Shown: positions 53,387 to 61,647 of the stretch, piece after piece
Layout of the letters: each line of letters opens with the position of its first letter
Numbering within the stretch: position 1 is the first letter of the stretch
NCBI GenBank assembly: GCA_018399235.1
Contig: JAGYOX010000002.1
Location: forward strand, 1-62,756
DNA length: 62,756 bases
Direction of reading: 5' to 3'
From: Desulfobacterales bacterium
GTDB lineage: Bacteria; Desulfobacterota; Desulfobacteria; Desulfobacterales; Desulfosalsimonadaceae
Notes under the pieces: generated by a model
Told to the model about the DNA's origin: nothing
What the model saw: only the letters and a program-made list of their open reading frames with translations
Databases searched by the model: none
Made by a program: the position numbers and the translations under genes

Positions 53387-53655
53387 TCCAATATCTGTGT
53401 TGCGCTGCATTTCTCGGGATTTGCGACGCCACCTGATCTTAAATGGGCTTGAACTTTTTTCTTTGCCATCCCAAAATCGACTTCCAAGGAACTTAATCGT
53501 ACTCAGTCCCGCGTAAGCGGGACGGTTCTCGTTCTCGTACTCGTACTCGAAAAATAAAAGCCGATTACGAGAACGAGCACGAGTAAGAAGCAAACGTTAC
53601 TTTCTGCAAAAATGCCGCGCCAGCGGAATAAATCGACTTTTTACGAGACTGTCAT
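53387..53655. repeat. MITE-like repeat, TIR family, copy 3, with nested insertion
   Basis: Reverse orientation relative to copies 1 and 2. The left terminal repeat is missing where the modular cluster abuts; the right one is split. AATCGACTT occurs at 53475-53483 and 53631-53639, enclosing 147 bp of unrelated DNA; removal of one repeat plus the insert restores the normal element end (TTTTTACGAGACTGTCA). Confidence 0.8.
53484..53630. mobile_element. 147-bp insertion flanked by 9-bp direct repeat
   Basis: The insert lies within the terminal repeat of a TIR element and is flanked by AATCGACTT on both sides, the mark of a transposition-like event. It contains a perfect hairpin GTCCCGCGTAAGCGGGAC (53506-53523) and a dyad of CTCGTTCTCGTACTCG and CGAGAACGAGCACGAG. 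No coding region and no other copy in this window. The insert ends show no clear inverted repeats. Confidence 0.65.
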
Positions 53656-53846
53656 TAATTGTTAATCAGGAAGTGCCTCTTTATTTTCGGAAAAAGAAAA
53701 GTGATCGAACTGGAAAGATTCAAACGGTACTTTTTGACGGCATTTTTAGCGTAAAGGACACGAGCCGATTCATGCGAGAAATCGAAAGAGGGATTGGCCC
53801 GGCCAAGGCTTTTGGATGTGGCCTTCTATCCATAGCAAAGCCTTAA
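53654..53846 (+). pseudogene. Cas6e (type I-E CRISPR endoribonuclease) C-terminal remnant
   Basis: Reading the frame that ends with TAA at 53844-53846 gives a stretch ending TSRFMREIERGIGPAKAFGC then GLLSIAKP. RGIGPAKAFGCGLLSIA is the hallmark C-terminal glycine-rich loop of Cas6e (typical GIGPAKAFGFGLL), and VLFDGIFSVKD fits the strand before it. Only about 55 residues remain; the 5' part (some 150 residues) is cut by the TIR element ending at 53655. Cas6e normally precedes cas1 in type I-E operons, and a cas1 fragment lies downstream. Confidence 0.85.
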
Positions 53847-53862
53847 AGGAAATCGTATTATA

Positions 53863-54743
53863 ATGAGTGATACACCCGAAGAATCCACCCAACATCTCTA
53901 CCAGCAGATCAAAGACCTTCTCATTCAAGCCAAGTCCAAGGCGTTGCAGGCAGTCAACACCGAGATGGTGGTGTCTTACTGGCACATTGGGCGGTTGATT
54001 GTTGAAGAGGAGCAGCGCGGAGAAGAGCGAGCTGAATATGGGGAGTACCTTATAAAAGACTTATCTAAGCGTTTGACTGAGGAGTTTGGAAAAGGGTTTT
54101 CTTTATCAAACCTGAAATATTTCAGACAGTTTTATCTGTCCTTCGCAATTGGCCACGCAGTGCGTGACCAATTCCCGGATGAAGAACCGGTTAATAGCAT
54201 TTCTGATCATAAATCATATCTCCACGAAAAAAGTCACTCAACGCGTGGCCAATTACCGGTTATTCGACCTGAACTTACCTGGACTCATTATCGCCTGCTA
54301 TTAAAGGTTGAAATGGCAGAAGCGCGCTCTTTTTATATGACTGAAGCGGTGAATGCCCGCTGGTCCACCCGCGAGCTGGAACGGCAGATCAATTCACTGC
54401 TGTTCGAGCGGCTGGCGCTCTCAAGGGACAAAGAGGGTATCAGGGAACTGGTTGAAAAAGGCCACGACGTTCAGAAGGCCATTGATTTGGTCAAAGATCC
54501 TTATGTGTTGGAATTTGCAGGACTTCCGCAGCAAAGTCGGCTCTTGGAGAAAGACCTGGAAAGCGCCCTGATTGACAAGCTGCAGCAGTTTCTTTTGGAG
54601 TTGGGCAAGGGTTTTGCCTTTATGGCCCGACAACAGCGGATCAGTCTTGATGATAAGCATTTTTATATTGACCCTGGTGTTTTACAACCGCTTGACCCGA
54701 AGTTTTGTGTTGATCGACTTGAAGGTGGGGGAGTTGAAACATC
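53863..54743 (+). pseudogene. Frameshifted DUF1016 (YhcG-type PD-(D/E)XK nuclease) gene
   Basis: The frame matches the DUF1016 family from the start: an N-terminal domain with VVSYWHIGRLIVEEEQRG and SLSNLKYFRQFYLSF, then RPELTWTHYRLLLKVEM and FMARQQRISLDDKHFYID. After FYID (about 54672) an extra C in a CCC run shifts the frame; the next frame gives LVFYNRLTRSFVLIDLKVGE, the nuclease core with the catalytic Asp and Lys. The gene then stops matching at about 54743, losing the last 60 or so residues, and cas1 sequence follows. If unrepaired, no nuclease is made. It lies 16 bp after the cas6e stop, inside a cas operon, so was probably an inserted defence gene. Confidence 0.85.
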
Positions 54744-55025
54744 TATCAATCCAAATCAGCGCTTGATGGAGAGCTGTGTTTGAAAGTGGTACGCAGAATG
54801 TTTGAGATCCGTTTTGGTGAAAAACCGCCGGATCGGCGAAGCGTAGATCAGTTGCGGGGAATTGAAGGCGCCCGGGTCAAAAAAATGTATGAACTTTTGG
54901 CAAAGCAGTATGGCGTCCCTTGGAAGGCCGACGTTATGATCCCAAACAGTGGGAGGCCGGTGATCTTCCGAATAAGTGCCTGAGTGCCGCCACTTCCTGT
55001 CTGTATGGGGTAACCGAAGCGGCGA
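54744..55025 (+). pseudogene. Cas1 (type I-E) internal remnant
   Basis: Two frames together give LKVVRRMFEIRFGEKPPDRR, then VDQLRGIEGARVKKMYELL and AKQYGVPWKA, and after a one-base shift near 54925 RRYDPKQWEAGDLPNKCLSA and ATSCLYGVTEAAIL. This is the central part of type I-E Cas1, including the RGIEGARV motif with the conserved catalytic-domain Glu. The N-terminal half is missing, joined to the DUF1016 fragment, and the rest ends before the following segment that normally carries the catalytic His and Asp. A strong hairpin follows. No cas2, cas3, Cascade genes or CRISPR array are visible. Confidence 0.88.
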
Positions 55026-55050
55026 TTTTGGAGACTTTTTTAGCTCCAAA

Positions 55051-55091
55051 AAAAGCGGATCACCCTGAATTCGTGAGGGTGATCCGCTTTT
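55051..55091. terminator. Strong bidirectional hairpin terminator
   Basis: AAAAGCGGATCACCCT (55051-55066) and its perfect complement at 55076-55091 form a 16-bp stem with a 9-nt loop containing GAATTC; A- and T-runs flank it, so it can terminate on both strands. It follows the cas1 fragment by 26 bp. Confidence 0.9.
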
Positions 55092-55277
55092 TATATTTTA
55101 GCGACGTTCTGCTCCGTCGCTTTCCAACTTGAAAAAGCATGAATTGTGCCAAAATATAAGAGCAAAGCACATGTAAAAATAACATCTTGATATTTATCTT
55201 AGGTTCAGGGGGATAGGGATACGGCTTCGGAACATACCCGGCGATATCCCCGTGACGATTTGGCACATGTATTATTC

Positions 55278-55337
55278 TGTCACAGAAAAGGTTCGGGCTT
55301 AGCCCGCAGACAATGGTTCTGTGTTGCTTCTGACACA
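55278..55337. promoter_or_regulatory. Candidate upstream activator sites
   Basis: TGTCACAGAA at 55278-55287 and, on the other strand, TGTGTCAGAA (55328-55337) are similar 10-mers in opposite orientation, 95-155 bp before the sigma54 promoter, the usual distance for enhancer-binding proteins. Which activator would bind is unknown. Confidence 0.35.
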
Positions 55338-55432
55338 AATACCCCATTTGGCTTCAGCCCCCGCCTGTGTCGGTGAGCGCGGTAACAGCCCGCAAGACCG
55401 GCATCTTGTAAGCCAATCTTTATCTTTGCTGA

Positions 55433-55448
55433 TGGTATAAAGCTTGCA
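55433..55448 (+). promoter_or_regulatory. Sigma54 (-24/-12) promoter
   Basis: TGGTATAAAGCTTGCA matches the TGGCAYRNNNNTTGCW consensus with GG at 55434-55435 and GC at 55446-55447, ten bases apart. It lies 80 bp before the start of the DUF4168 gene and would drive that gene and probably ptsI and the antiporter. Confidence 0.75.
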
Positions 55449-55527
55449 TTAATCTTGTTAAACAATCCGGAAACGGCTCCGGCCGTGTACGGATTGAATG
55501 ATAACAAAGAAGTAAAGGAGGTACATC

Positions 55528-55911
55528 ATGAAAGGCTTCAAATCCATGACATTTATGCTTCTCGTTACGGCTATGATCCTCACCGGCGGCTACGGCCCGG
55601 CCTTGGCCGGCAGCACCCCTGATGATGTCTACGAAAAAGAAACTGACAAAAATACGGAAATGTCCGCCGAAGATATAAAAGCTGAAGACATTGAAGCTTT
55701 TGTTGCGGCGGCCAAAGAAGTCCAGGAGATCCGGGCGGATTACGCCGAAAAAATCCGCGATGCTCAAAATTCTGAATACAAGGACCTGAGAGAGGATGCC
55801 GTCAGGAAGATGGTTGAAGCCATTGAGGATCAGGGCATTGATGAAGAAACCTACCGCGGTATTGCCTATCATGTAAAAGAAGACAAAGAACTGCTTTCCA
55901 AAATGTATTGA
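55528..55911 (+). CDS. Secreted DUF4168-domain protein
   Basis: A 127-residue exported protein with a signal peptide (hydrophobic 6-25, cleavage near GPALAGS) and a helical DUF4168 domain: IEAFVAAAKEVQEIRADYAE, DLREDAVRKMVEAIEDQGI and EETYRGIAYHVKED. AAAGGAGG precedes the ATG. Function of the family is unknown; it probably acts in the periplasm. First gene after a sigma54 promoter, 126 bp before ptsI. Confidence 0.85.
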   Translation: MKGFKSMTFMLLVTAMILTGGYGPALAGSTPDDVYEKETDKNTEMSAEDIKAEDIEAFVAAAKEVQEIRADYAEKIRDAQNSEYKDLREDAVRKMVEAIEDQGIDEETYRGIAYHVKEDKELLSKMY

Positions 55912-56037
55912 ATTGTTCGTCCCTTTTTTTTCTGATCATAGGCAGCTGATCTTTATAATTGGATCTGAAACAATGCGCCGGCCAGAGGCAGGCTCTCTTT
56001 TGGCCGGCGTTCGCAGCCGGAGGGGGAAGGTTCATCA

Positions 56038-57672
56038 ATGTGCGATAAAGACCCAAACAAGAAATTTTTCGGTAAAACCATTTCTCCCGGGCTGGGTCAT
56101 GGCAAAACTTTCCTTTATCGAAGGAAACCGTGGCGTTTCAATGAAATCCAGGATATAGAAGTATCTGAGATTGAAGCCGAGCTGAGACGTTTTGAATTGG
56201 CTGTGGCGGAAGTCTTGCGGGATCTGAAAAATATTGCCGAGCAGGTAGCCGAAGAAATTGATGAAGACCTTTCGGCCATTTTCCAGGCGCATATGGCGAT
56301 GGTAAGCGATAAGGGCCTGAACGAAGAGGTAAAGAAGAAAATCAATGAGGAACAGATCTGCGCGGGCAGCGCTGTCAGCATTGTATTCGGCCGATGGGAA
56401 CAGCGTTTCAGCGCAATGGAGGCGGAGATTGCCAGAGAAAAAGCAGACGATATTCATGACCTGACCCAACGGCTTGTTTTAGCCCTCGCCGGTGTCGGGG
56501 CTCATGAACTCAAGGAGAATCTGCCTCGTGGTGCCGTGCTGGTAACCGACCGCTTGATGCCATCGGATACGATATTTCTCAGCGGCCGCAATGTATCGGC
56601 CGTGGTTCTTGAAACCGGCGGCAAAGCTTCCCACGCCGCTTTATTCGCCCGCGAAATGGGTATTCCCTGTATCGCCGGGATTAAAGGAGTAGTAGACGAA
56701 GTACCATCCGGCATGCTTGCGCTGGTAGATGCGGATGAAGGCACTATCATCATTAACCCGGATCAAGACGAAAAAAGTAATTTTCAGAAAAAAAGCGCAC
56801 GGAAAAATCAGGTCAGATCAAAGGTGCGCGCGCGTTCTCATAAGCCTGCGATAACCAAATCAGGAAAGGTCATATCCGTGTTTGCCAATGTAGGGCAGAA
56901 AGAAGATGTAAGGGAAGCAATAAAAAACGGTGCCGACGGCATTGGGCTATTCCGGCTTGAGAACATATACCTGGGGCGTCAGGGACCGCCGGATCATCAC
57001 CGTCTGCTCAAAGAAATCCGGGAAACGCTCTTTGACGCCAGGCAATTGCCGGTATTTGTCCGGTTGCTTGATATCGGCGCTGACAAGCCGTTTCCGTTTA
57101 AAAAAAAGCAGCGGGAGCCCAACCCTTCCCTGGGGCGGCGCGGCATCCGCTTTCTCCTGGAATACCCGGAACTTCTGATGACTCAGCTGGCGGTGTTTCT
57201 TCAATTGGCCCGGATTTTTGATCTCCATGTGCTGGTGCCCATGGTCACGCTGCCTTCTGATATGCAGAGCGTAAAAGATTATCTGAAGCAGGCGGCATCA
57301 CAGGCGAAGACCGCCCCGATGCCAAAGCTGGGCGCTATGATCGAAACACCAGCGGCTGCCCTTTCTGCTTCTGAAATCAATAATTATTCGGATTTTTTGA
57401 GTTTTGGCACCAATGACCTTGTGCAGTACACCTTTGCCGCCGACAGGGAAAATGGAGCGGTTGAGGCGTATTTTGATGATACCCATGAAGCTGTTTTCCG
57501 GCTGCTGGAAATCGCCGGCCGTGAGGCACCGCAGATGCCGCTGTCGATTTGCGGCGAATTGGCCGGCCGGGAGGAAGCCCTCCCCAAAATACTCAGTTGC
57601 GGCATTACCACCGTAAGCGTTGTCCCGGCATCAATTCCAAGGATTAAAGAAGCCGTTCGCCAATGCGACTGA
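56038..57672 (+). CDS. ptsI: PTS enzyme I (phosphoenolpyruvate-protein phosphotransferase)
   Basis: A 544-residue cytosolic EI without a GAF domain, so PtsI and not PtsP. The N-domain has helical HPr-binding segments; the phosphorylated His is in GGKASHAALFAREMG near residue 200; PEP-binding segments GIGLFRLENIYL, VPMVTLPSDMQ and FGTNDLVQYTFAADREN follow, and the active-site Cys is in SICGELAG near residue 505. EI is about 30 residues shorter than the E. coli protein, with gaps in the linker (about 245-275). GGAGGGGGAAGG precedes the ATG. No HPr gene is present; the next gene carries an EIIA domain, so phosphate flow to the antiporter is the likely purpose. Confidence 0.93.
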   Translation: MCDKDPNKKFFGKTISPGLGHGKTFLYRRKPWRFNEIQDIEVSEIEAELRRFELAVAEVLRDLKNIAEQVAEEIDEDLSAIFQAHMAMVSDKGLNEEVKKKINEEQICAGSAVSIVFGRWEQRFSAMEAEIAREKADDIHDLTQRLVLALAGVGAHELKENLPRGAVLVTDRLMPSDTIFLSGRNVSAVVLETGGKASHAALFAREMGIPCIAGIKGVVDEVPSGMLALVDADEGTIIINPDQDEKSNFQKKSARKNQVRSKVRARSHKPAITKSGKVISVFANVGQKEDVREAIKNGADGIGLFRLENIYLGRQGPPDHHRLLKEIRETLFDARQLPVFVRLLDIGADKPFPFKKKQREPNPSLGRRGIRFLLEYPELLMTQLAVFLQLARIFDLHVLVPMVTLPSDMQSVKDYLKQAASQAKTAPMPKLGAMIETPAAALSASEINNYSDFLSFGTNDLVQYTFAADRENGAVEAYFDDTHEAVFRLLEIAGREAPQMPLSICGELAGREEALPKILSCGITTVSVVPASIPRIKEAVRQCD

Positions 57673-57723
57673 AAAGCCGTCTGTTTTGAGCAAAAAAAGA
57701 TTCTGAGCAAAAGCAAACACAAT

Positions 57724-59457
57724 ATGGAAACCCTGAGCCCCCATCAAATCATGGTGCTGTTTTTCTCCCTGGGAATCCTTTTGGGCACGGCACGCCTTCT
57801 GGGAGAAATCGCTCAGCGGCTCCACCAGCCCTCGATTCTGGGAGAACTCATTGCCGGTGTTATCCTCGGGCCGACGATTCTGGGCAACATCGCTCCCGGG
57901 GCAAGTGAGTTTCTTTTCCCGCTGCAGGGCCCCAACGCCATTGCACTGGAGACCATCGCCACTCTGGCGATCGGGCTGTTCCTGCTGGTCGCAGGAATGG
58001 AAGTGGATCTGTCAACGGTCTGGAAGCAGGGGAAAACCGGTTTTAAGGTCGGTCTGGCCAGTATTGCCGTCCCGTTTTTTATTGTCCTGACTGCGGCGCT
58101 GATCATACCCGAGGCCCTAGGGCGCCACGCGGACGCCGACGCCATGACATTTGCCCTGTTTCTGGCCATTGCCATGTCCATTTCAGCCCTGCCTATTATC
58201 GCCAAAACCCTCATAGACATGGATTTTTACCGCAGCGATATGGGCATGGTGGTCATCAGCGCGGCGATTTTCAACGATATTGTCGGCTGGATCATTTTTG
58301 CCATAATACTGGGCCTTATGGGTGAGGCGTCAGGAAACGGCACGCCCGTCATGCTCACCATTATCCTGACGCTGGCTTTTATTGCGGCGATGCTAACGGC
58401 CGGCCGCTGGCTGATTCACAGGATATTGCCGTTTATCCAGGCCTACACCCGTTGGCCGGCCGGTGAGCTCAGTTTTGCCCTGGTCATAGGCCTCCTGGGT
58501 GCCGCTTTCACCGAATGGATCGGCATCCATGCAATTCTGGGCGCCTTTATCATGGGCGTGGCCATCGGGGACTCCTCCCACCTGCGCGAGCGTAGCCGGG
58601 TGATTATCGGCGATTTTATTTCATTTATTTTCGCCCCTGTATTTTTTGCAAGCATCGGCCTGAAGGTCGATTTTGCGGCCCACTTCGATCTTCTGCTGGT
58701 TTTGGCGATACTGCTGGTTGCCTTTGTTTGCAAACTGGCCGGCGGCACAATCGGCGCCTGGTGGGGGAAAATGTCGTCCCGGGAATCCTGGGCGGTGGGC
58801 TTTGCCATGGTTTCGGTGGGTGCAATGGGCATCATTGTCGGCATCATTGCGCTGGAAGCAGGGGTTATCCGCGAACGGCTGTTTGTGGCCCTGATCATAA
58901 TGGCCATTGTCACCTCAATGGTAAGCGGGCCGGGCATGCGCTTGATTCTTCGCCCGGAGAAAAAATTACGTCTGCTCGACCTTTTTTCCCCGAAACTTTT
59001 TCTGCCGGAGCTCAGGTCCGCCTTCCGCCGGGAGGTGATCTATGAAATGGCTGAGGCAGCCGGAAATGCGGCCGGTTTGGATGCACAGGCACTGGGGGAT
59101 GCTGTCTGGGCAAGGGAAACTGTGATGAGCACCGGTATCGGCAAAGGTGTTGCGCTTCCGCACGCACGCATTGAGAAGTTGAAAAAGTCCATGGTCGTCA
59201 TCGGCATATCGCGCCTTGGCATCGACTTTGATGCGCCTGATGATAAAATTGCCCATGTCATCTTCCTCATCCTCACACCCGTTGATGCCCCTGAAGAGCA
59301 GCTTACCATCGCAGCTGAATTAAGCCGGCTGTTCCGGGACCCGGCCATGCTTGACAACATTCTCCAGGCACGTTCCTATACGGATTTCATCGCCTTATTG
59401 CACGCCCCGGCCCCGACGGAACCCGGCAGTGCCGCAAAAAATCCTGAATCGCCCTGA
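57724..59457 (+). CDS. Kef/CPA2-type cation:proton antiporter with C-terminal PTS EIIA domain
   Basis: A 577-residue fusion. Residues 1 to about 410 form a monovalent cation/proton antiporter of about 12-13 transmembrane segments, with the NDIVGWIIF segment carrying the conserved Asp in the transport region. Residues about 430-570 are a PTS EIIA type 2 (fructose/nitrogen) domain with the phospho-His in TGIGKGVALPHARI, near residue 480. So the transporter carries its own regulatory phosphoacceptor domain. It lies 51 bp after ptsI. Phosphorylation from PEP probably gates ion exchange, linking carbon or energy state to cation balance. Which cation is moved is not decided by sequence. Confidence 0.93.
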   Translation: METLSPHQIMVLFFSLGILLGTARLLGEIAQRLHQPSILGELIAGVILGPTILGNIAPGASEFLFPLQGPNAIALETIATLAIGLFLLVAGMEVDLSTVWKQGKTGFKVGLASIAVPFFIVLTAALIIPEALGRHADADAMTFALFLAIAMSISALPIIAKTLIDMDFYRSDMGMVVISAAIFNDIVGWIIFAIILGLMGEASGNGTPVMLTIILTLAFIAAMLTAGRWLIHRILPFIQAYTRWPAGELSFALVIGLLGAAFTEWIGIHAILGAFIMGVAIGDSSHLRERSRVIIGDFISFIFAPVFFASIGLKVDFAAHFDLLLVLAILLVAFVCKLAGGTIGAWWGKMSSRESWAVGFAMVSVGAMGIIVGIIALEAGVIRERLFVALIIMAIVTSMVSGPGMRLILRPEKKLRLLDLFSPKLFLPELRSAFRREVIYEMAEAAGNAAGLDAQALGDAVWARETVMSTGIGKGVALPHARIEKLKKSMVVIGISRLGIDFDAPDDKIAHVIFLILTPVDAPEEQLTIAAELSRLFRDPAMLDNILQARSYTDFIALLHAPAPTEPGSAAKNPESP

Positions 59458-59505
59458 AAATGAAAGGGCTCTCATGTGATCATGAATTGCCGGAAATGGT
59501 TTTGA

Positions 59506-60762
59506 TTAAGTTCCCACCTCTTCTTTGACCCGGCGAAACGCGATTTCCGCTTTTTCAAGCGTTTCATCGATATCCGCATCCGTATGCGCCGCACAAAGGA
59601 ACCAGTTGTGGTGCGGATGCAGAAAAACCCCCCGGGCGATCATTTCCCGGCAGAATATTTGAATATGATAGAGGTCCGGATGATCGTCAAACGTCATATA
59701 GGGCAGCGCCGGCGGGCCGGATAACGTTACCCGAAAGCCTTGCGCGGTGCCGATTTCCTCAAGCCCCGTTTTAAGTCGTATGCCAAGGCGTTCCATTTCA
59801 GCGATGGCATTTCCGGTTTCAAGGATATTCAGGGTGGTTAAAGCGGCGGCCATTGGCGCCGGTGCAAACCAGAAGGTGCCGGCAAAAAAGACCTGTTCGG
59901 CCGCCTCCCTGAATTTCTGGCGGCCGACGGCGGCAGCGATGGGATGGCCGTTGGCCATGGCCTTGGCATAACAGACAAGATCCGGGCAGATGCCGTAAAC
60001 TTCGTGGCTGCCGTGTATGCTCAAACGGAACCCCGCCCGGATATCGTCCAGAATTAGTATGATCCCCTCAGTGTCGCAGATCTCGCGAACCCCTTCCCAG
60101 AATCCGTCTGCCGGCATTTCCTGGGCCGTATAGGTGGGGTGGTGGTAGGGGGTCAGGACGATTCCGGCGATTTCACCGCTATTTTCAGCCACGCATTTCT
60201 CCAGATCATCCAGACGGTTCCAGCGAATGGGCCGGACGTTTGCCGCCTCTTCGGGAAGCACGCCGCCGGGATAGGCCGTGCACCACGCATGGGCGCCGTG
60301 ATAGGCGCCGCTGGCTATGATGATTTTCTTTCGGCCGGTAAACTCCCGGGCCACTCGGACGGCGTAAGTGGTGACGTCCGAGCCGTTTTTGGCGAATATG
60401 GACCAGTCTGCGATTGAAATAAGCCCGGTCAGGCGTTCTGCCAGCCTTACCATGATCTCCCCGGGATGATTGAAACAAACGCCTTTTGAAAGCAGGCCGG
60501 AAACCGCCTTTTCGACCTCTGGATGGGCGTGGCCCACTACGACAGGGCCGTATCCGCATAGAAAGTCGATGTAATCGTTTCCATCAACATCCCGAAAATG
60601 CGCGCCATGGGCGGAATCTGCAAAATAGGGGCAGTTTCCGGGGAGCACGAACGCCGGGTTCTGGTGCCCGTATATGCCTTCCGGTATGACTTTTGCCGCC
60701 CGGGAAAACAATGCCAGCGATTGGTCAAAATTGAAATTTTTGTTGCTTGAGGCCGGTTTCAT
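59506..60762 (-). CDS. Class III aminotransferase (glutamate-1-semialdehyde aminomutase-like)
   Basis: A 418-residue PLP enzyme. The cofactor Lys is in VCYAKAMANGHPIAA near residue 260; the Asp/Arg region LILDDIRAGFRL binds the PLP ring nitrogen; GSDVTTYAVRVAREFTGR is the glycine/serine stretch typical of the subgroup II family. It resembles HemL-type proteins, but no heme gene adjoins it, so it is better called a class III aminotransferase. The start ATG at 60762 is followed by a small SCP2-like gene upstream on the same strand, 12 bp apart. Confidence 0.9.
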   Translation of the reverse strand: MKPASSNKNFNFDQSLALFSRAAKVIPEGIYGHQNPAFVLPGNCPYFADSAHGAHFRDVDGNDYIDFLCGYGPVVVGHAHPEVEKAVSGLLSKGVCFNHPGEIMVRLAERLTGLISIADWSIFAKNGSDVTTYAVRVAREFTGRKKIIIASGAYHGAHAWCTAYPGGVLPEEAANVRPIRWNRLDDLEKCVAENSGEIAGIVLTPYHHPTYTAQEMPADGFWEGVREICDTEGIILILDDIRAGFRLSIHGSHEVYGICPDLVCYAKAMANGHPIAAAVGRQKFREAAEQVFFAGTFWFAPAPMAAALTTLNILETGNAIAEMERLGIRLKTGLEEIGTAQGFRVTLSGPPALPYMTFDDHPDLYHIQIFCREMIARGVFLHPHHNWFLCAAHTDADIDETLEKAEIAFRRVKEEVGT

Positions 60763-60774
60763 TGATTGGCTCCT

Positions 60775-61575
60775 TTAAACCTCCATAATTTTGCCAAACC
60801 GATAAAGGAAGAGGCTGGCTTTTTCAATCAGCGGCAGCAGACCCCGGATGCTGATTTCGCGGCCCAGCCCGATGGCCGTGATCGCGTTTAGCTCGCCGTC
60901 AATAAGCCGTTTTGCAGTATCTATATCGGCGATTTCCATCATCGCATTGGGCGATTGGATGGGTTGGCCAAATGTCGCAGAAAATTCGGTGCCGTTTTCA
61001 GTCACTAATTTCGAAAACGTACCAAATGGGCCGTCAGGCAGAACATTAATCAGCAATGTCCCCTCGGGTGTGGCCATGGCAACATTCTCCAAAGACGGAT
61101 CCTCCGCTGCAATGGTTGCCATGCCAGCCAGCATGGCATGAAGGCCTAAAGACACCCGGAGTTTTATGGTTTCCGCATCAGTCGCATGCCGCCCCTCGCC
61201 TTCCAAAAAATAGGTTAATCGATCCGCTATCACCGGAAACTGTTTAAGTAAAAAGGGAAGATGAAGGAACCCTTTCCTGAGGCTCGGCCGAATATTTTCT
61301 CCGGCAAACATTCGGTTTAACAATTCCGGGGTTTTAAACAACAAGCGGATGCTGGCGGACGGATGCCGGCCGATACCGTGCCGCACGGTATCGCTGTCAA
61401 TGCTCAGGTATGCCGCCGGACCGTTTTTGACTTCAAGCTGGATGACGCATCGTTTGCCTTGAACAGCCCCTCTGGCATGTGGATCCGCATGGGCAAGGTC
61501 TGCCATCAAAGGAAAGATGGCCTTTAAGTAGATGGCGGCTTTTAGTTTTTCAGCCGCTAGGGGACGGGGATGCAT
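60775..61575 (-). CDS. SCP2-like sterol/lipid-binding domain protein
   Basis: A 266-residue protein with no signal peptide. The N-terminal half contains SIDSDTVRHGIGRHPSASIR and the C-terminal half IADIDTAKRLIDGELNAITA, both like the SCP2 ligand-binding fold in which a hydrophobic tunnel binds acyl-CoA or lipid; the protein may carry two such units. GAGGAGG precedes the ATG. It is in an operon with the class III aminotransferase. The family assignment rests on pattern and should be confirmed. Confidence 0.65.
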   Translation of the reverse strand: MHPRPLAAEKLKAAIYLKAIFPLMADLAHADPHARGAVQGKRCVIQLEVKNGPAAYLSIDSDTVRHGIGRHPSASIRLLFKTPELLNRMFAGENIRPSLRKGFLHLPFLLKQFPVIADRLTYFLEGEGRHATDAETIKLRVSLGLHAMLAGMATIAAEDPSLENVAMATPEGTLLINVLPDGPFGTFSKLVTENGTEFSATFGQPIQSPNAMMEIADIDTAKRLIDGELNAITAIGLGREISIRGLLPLIEKASLFLYRFGKIMEV

Positions 61576-61647
61576 GGCAAATGCCTCCTCATAGGATGAA
61601 CTCGAAGGTCAAAATAATATTACTCAGGCGCTCAGCCGCCTTGCCAT

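Larger units (their letters stand above)
52797..53653. other. Repeat-dense intergenic region
   Basis: About 860 bp without an intact gene. In order: AT-rich DNA, a modular repeat fragment, modular copy A2, an 8-bp tandem and another fragment, and a TIR element with a 147-bp insertion inside. An apparent 76-codon frame here is only repeat sequence. Confidence 0.7.
55026..55527. other. Intergenic region: terminator, activator-site candidates, sigma54 promoter
   Basis: About 500 bp between the decayed cas locus and the PTS-antiporter unit. It holds a 16-bp-stem terminator, two related 10-bp sites that could bind an enhancer-binding protein and a sigma54 promoter. No gene seen. Confidence 0.6.

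Noticed and set aside
53363-53593. A 76-codon minus-strand frame in the repeat-dense region
   Set aside because: It spans the junctions of a modular repeat, a TIR element and the 147-bp insert, so it is a chance frame.
55100-55430. Possible CRISPR array near the cas remnants
   Set aside because: I looked for 28-29 bp repeats with regular spacing on both sides of the cas fragments and found none; short GC hairpins at 53021 belong to the modular repeat.
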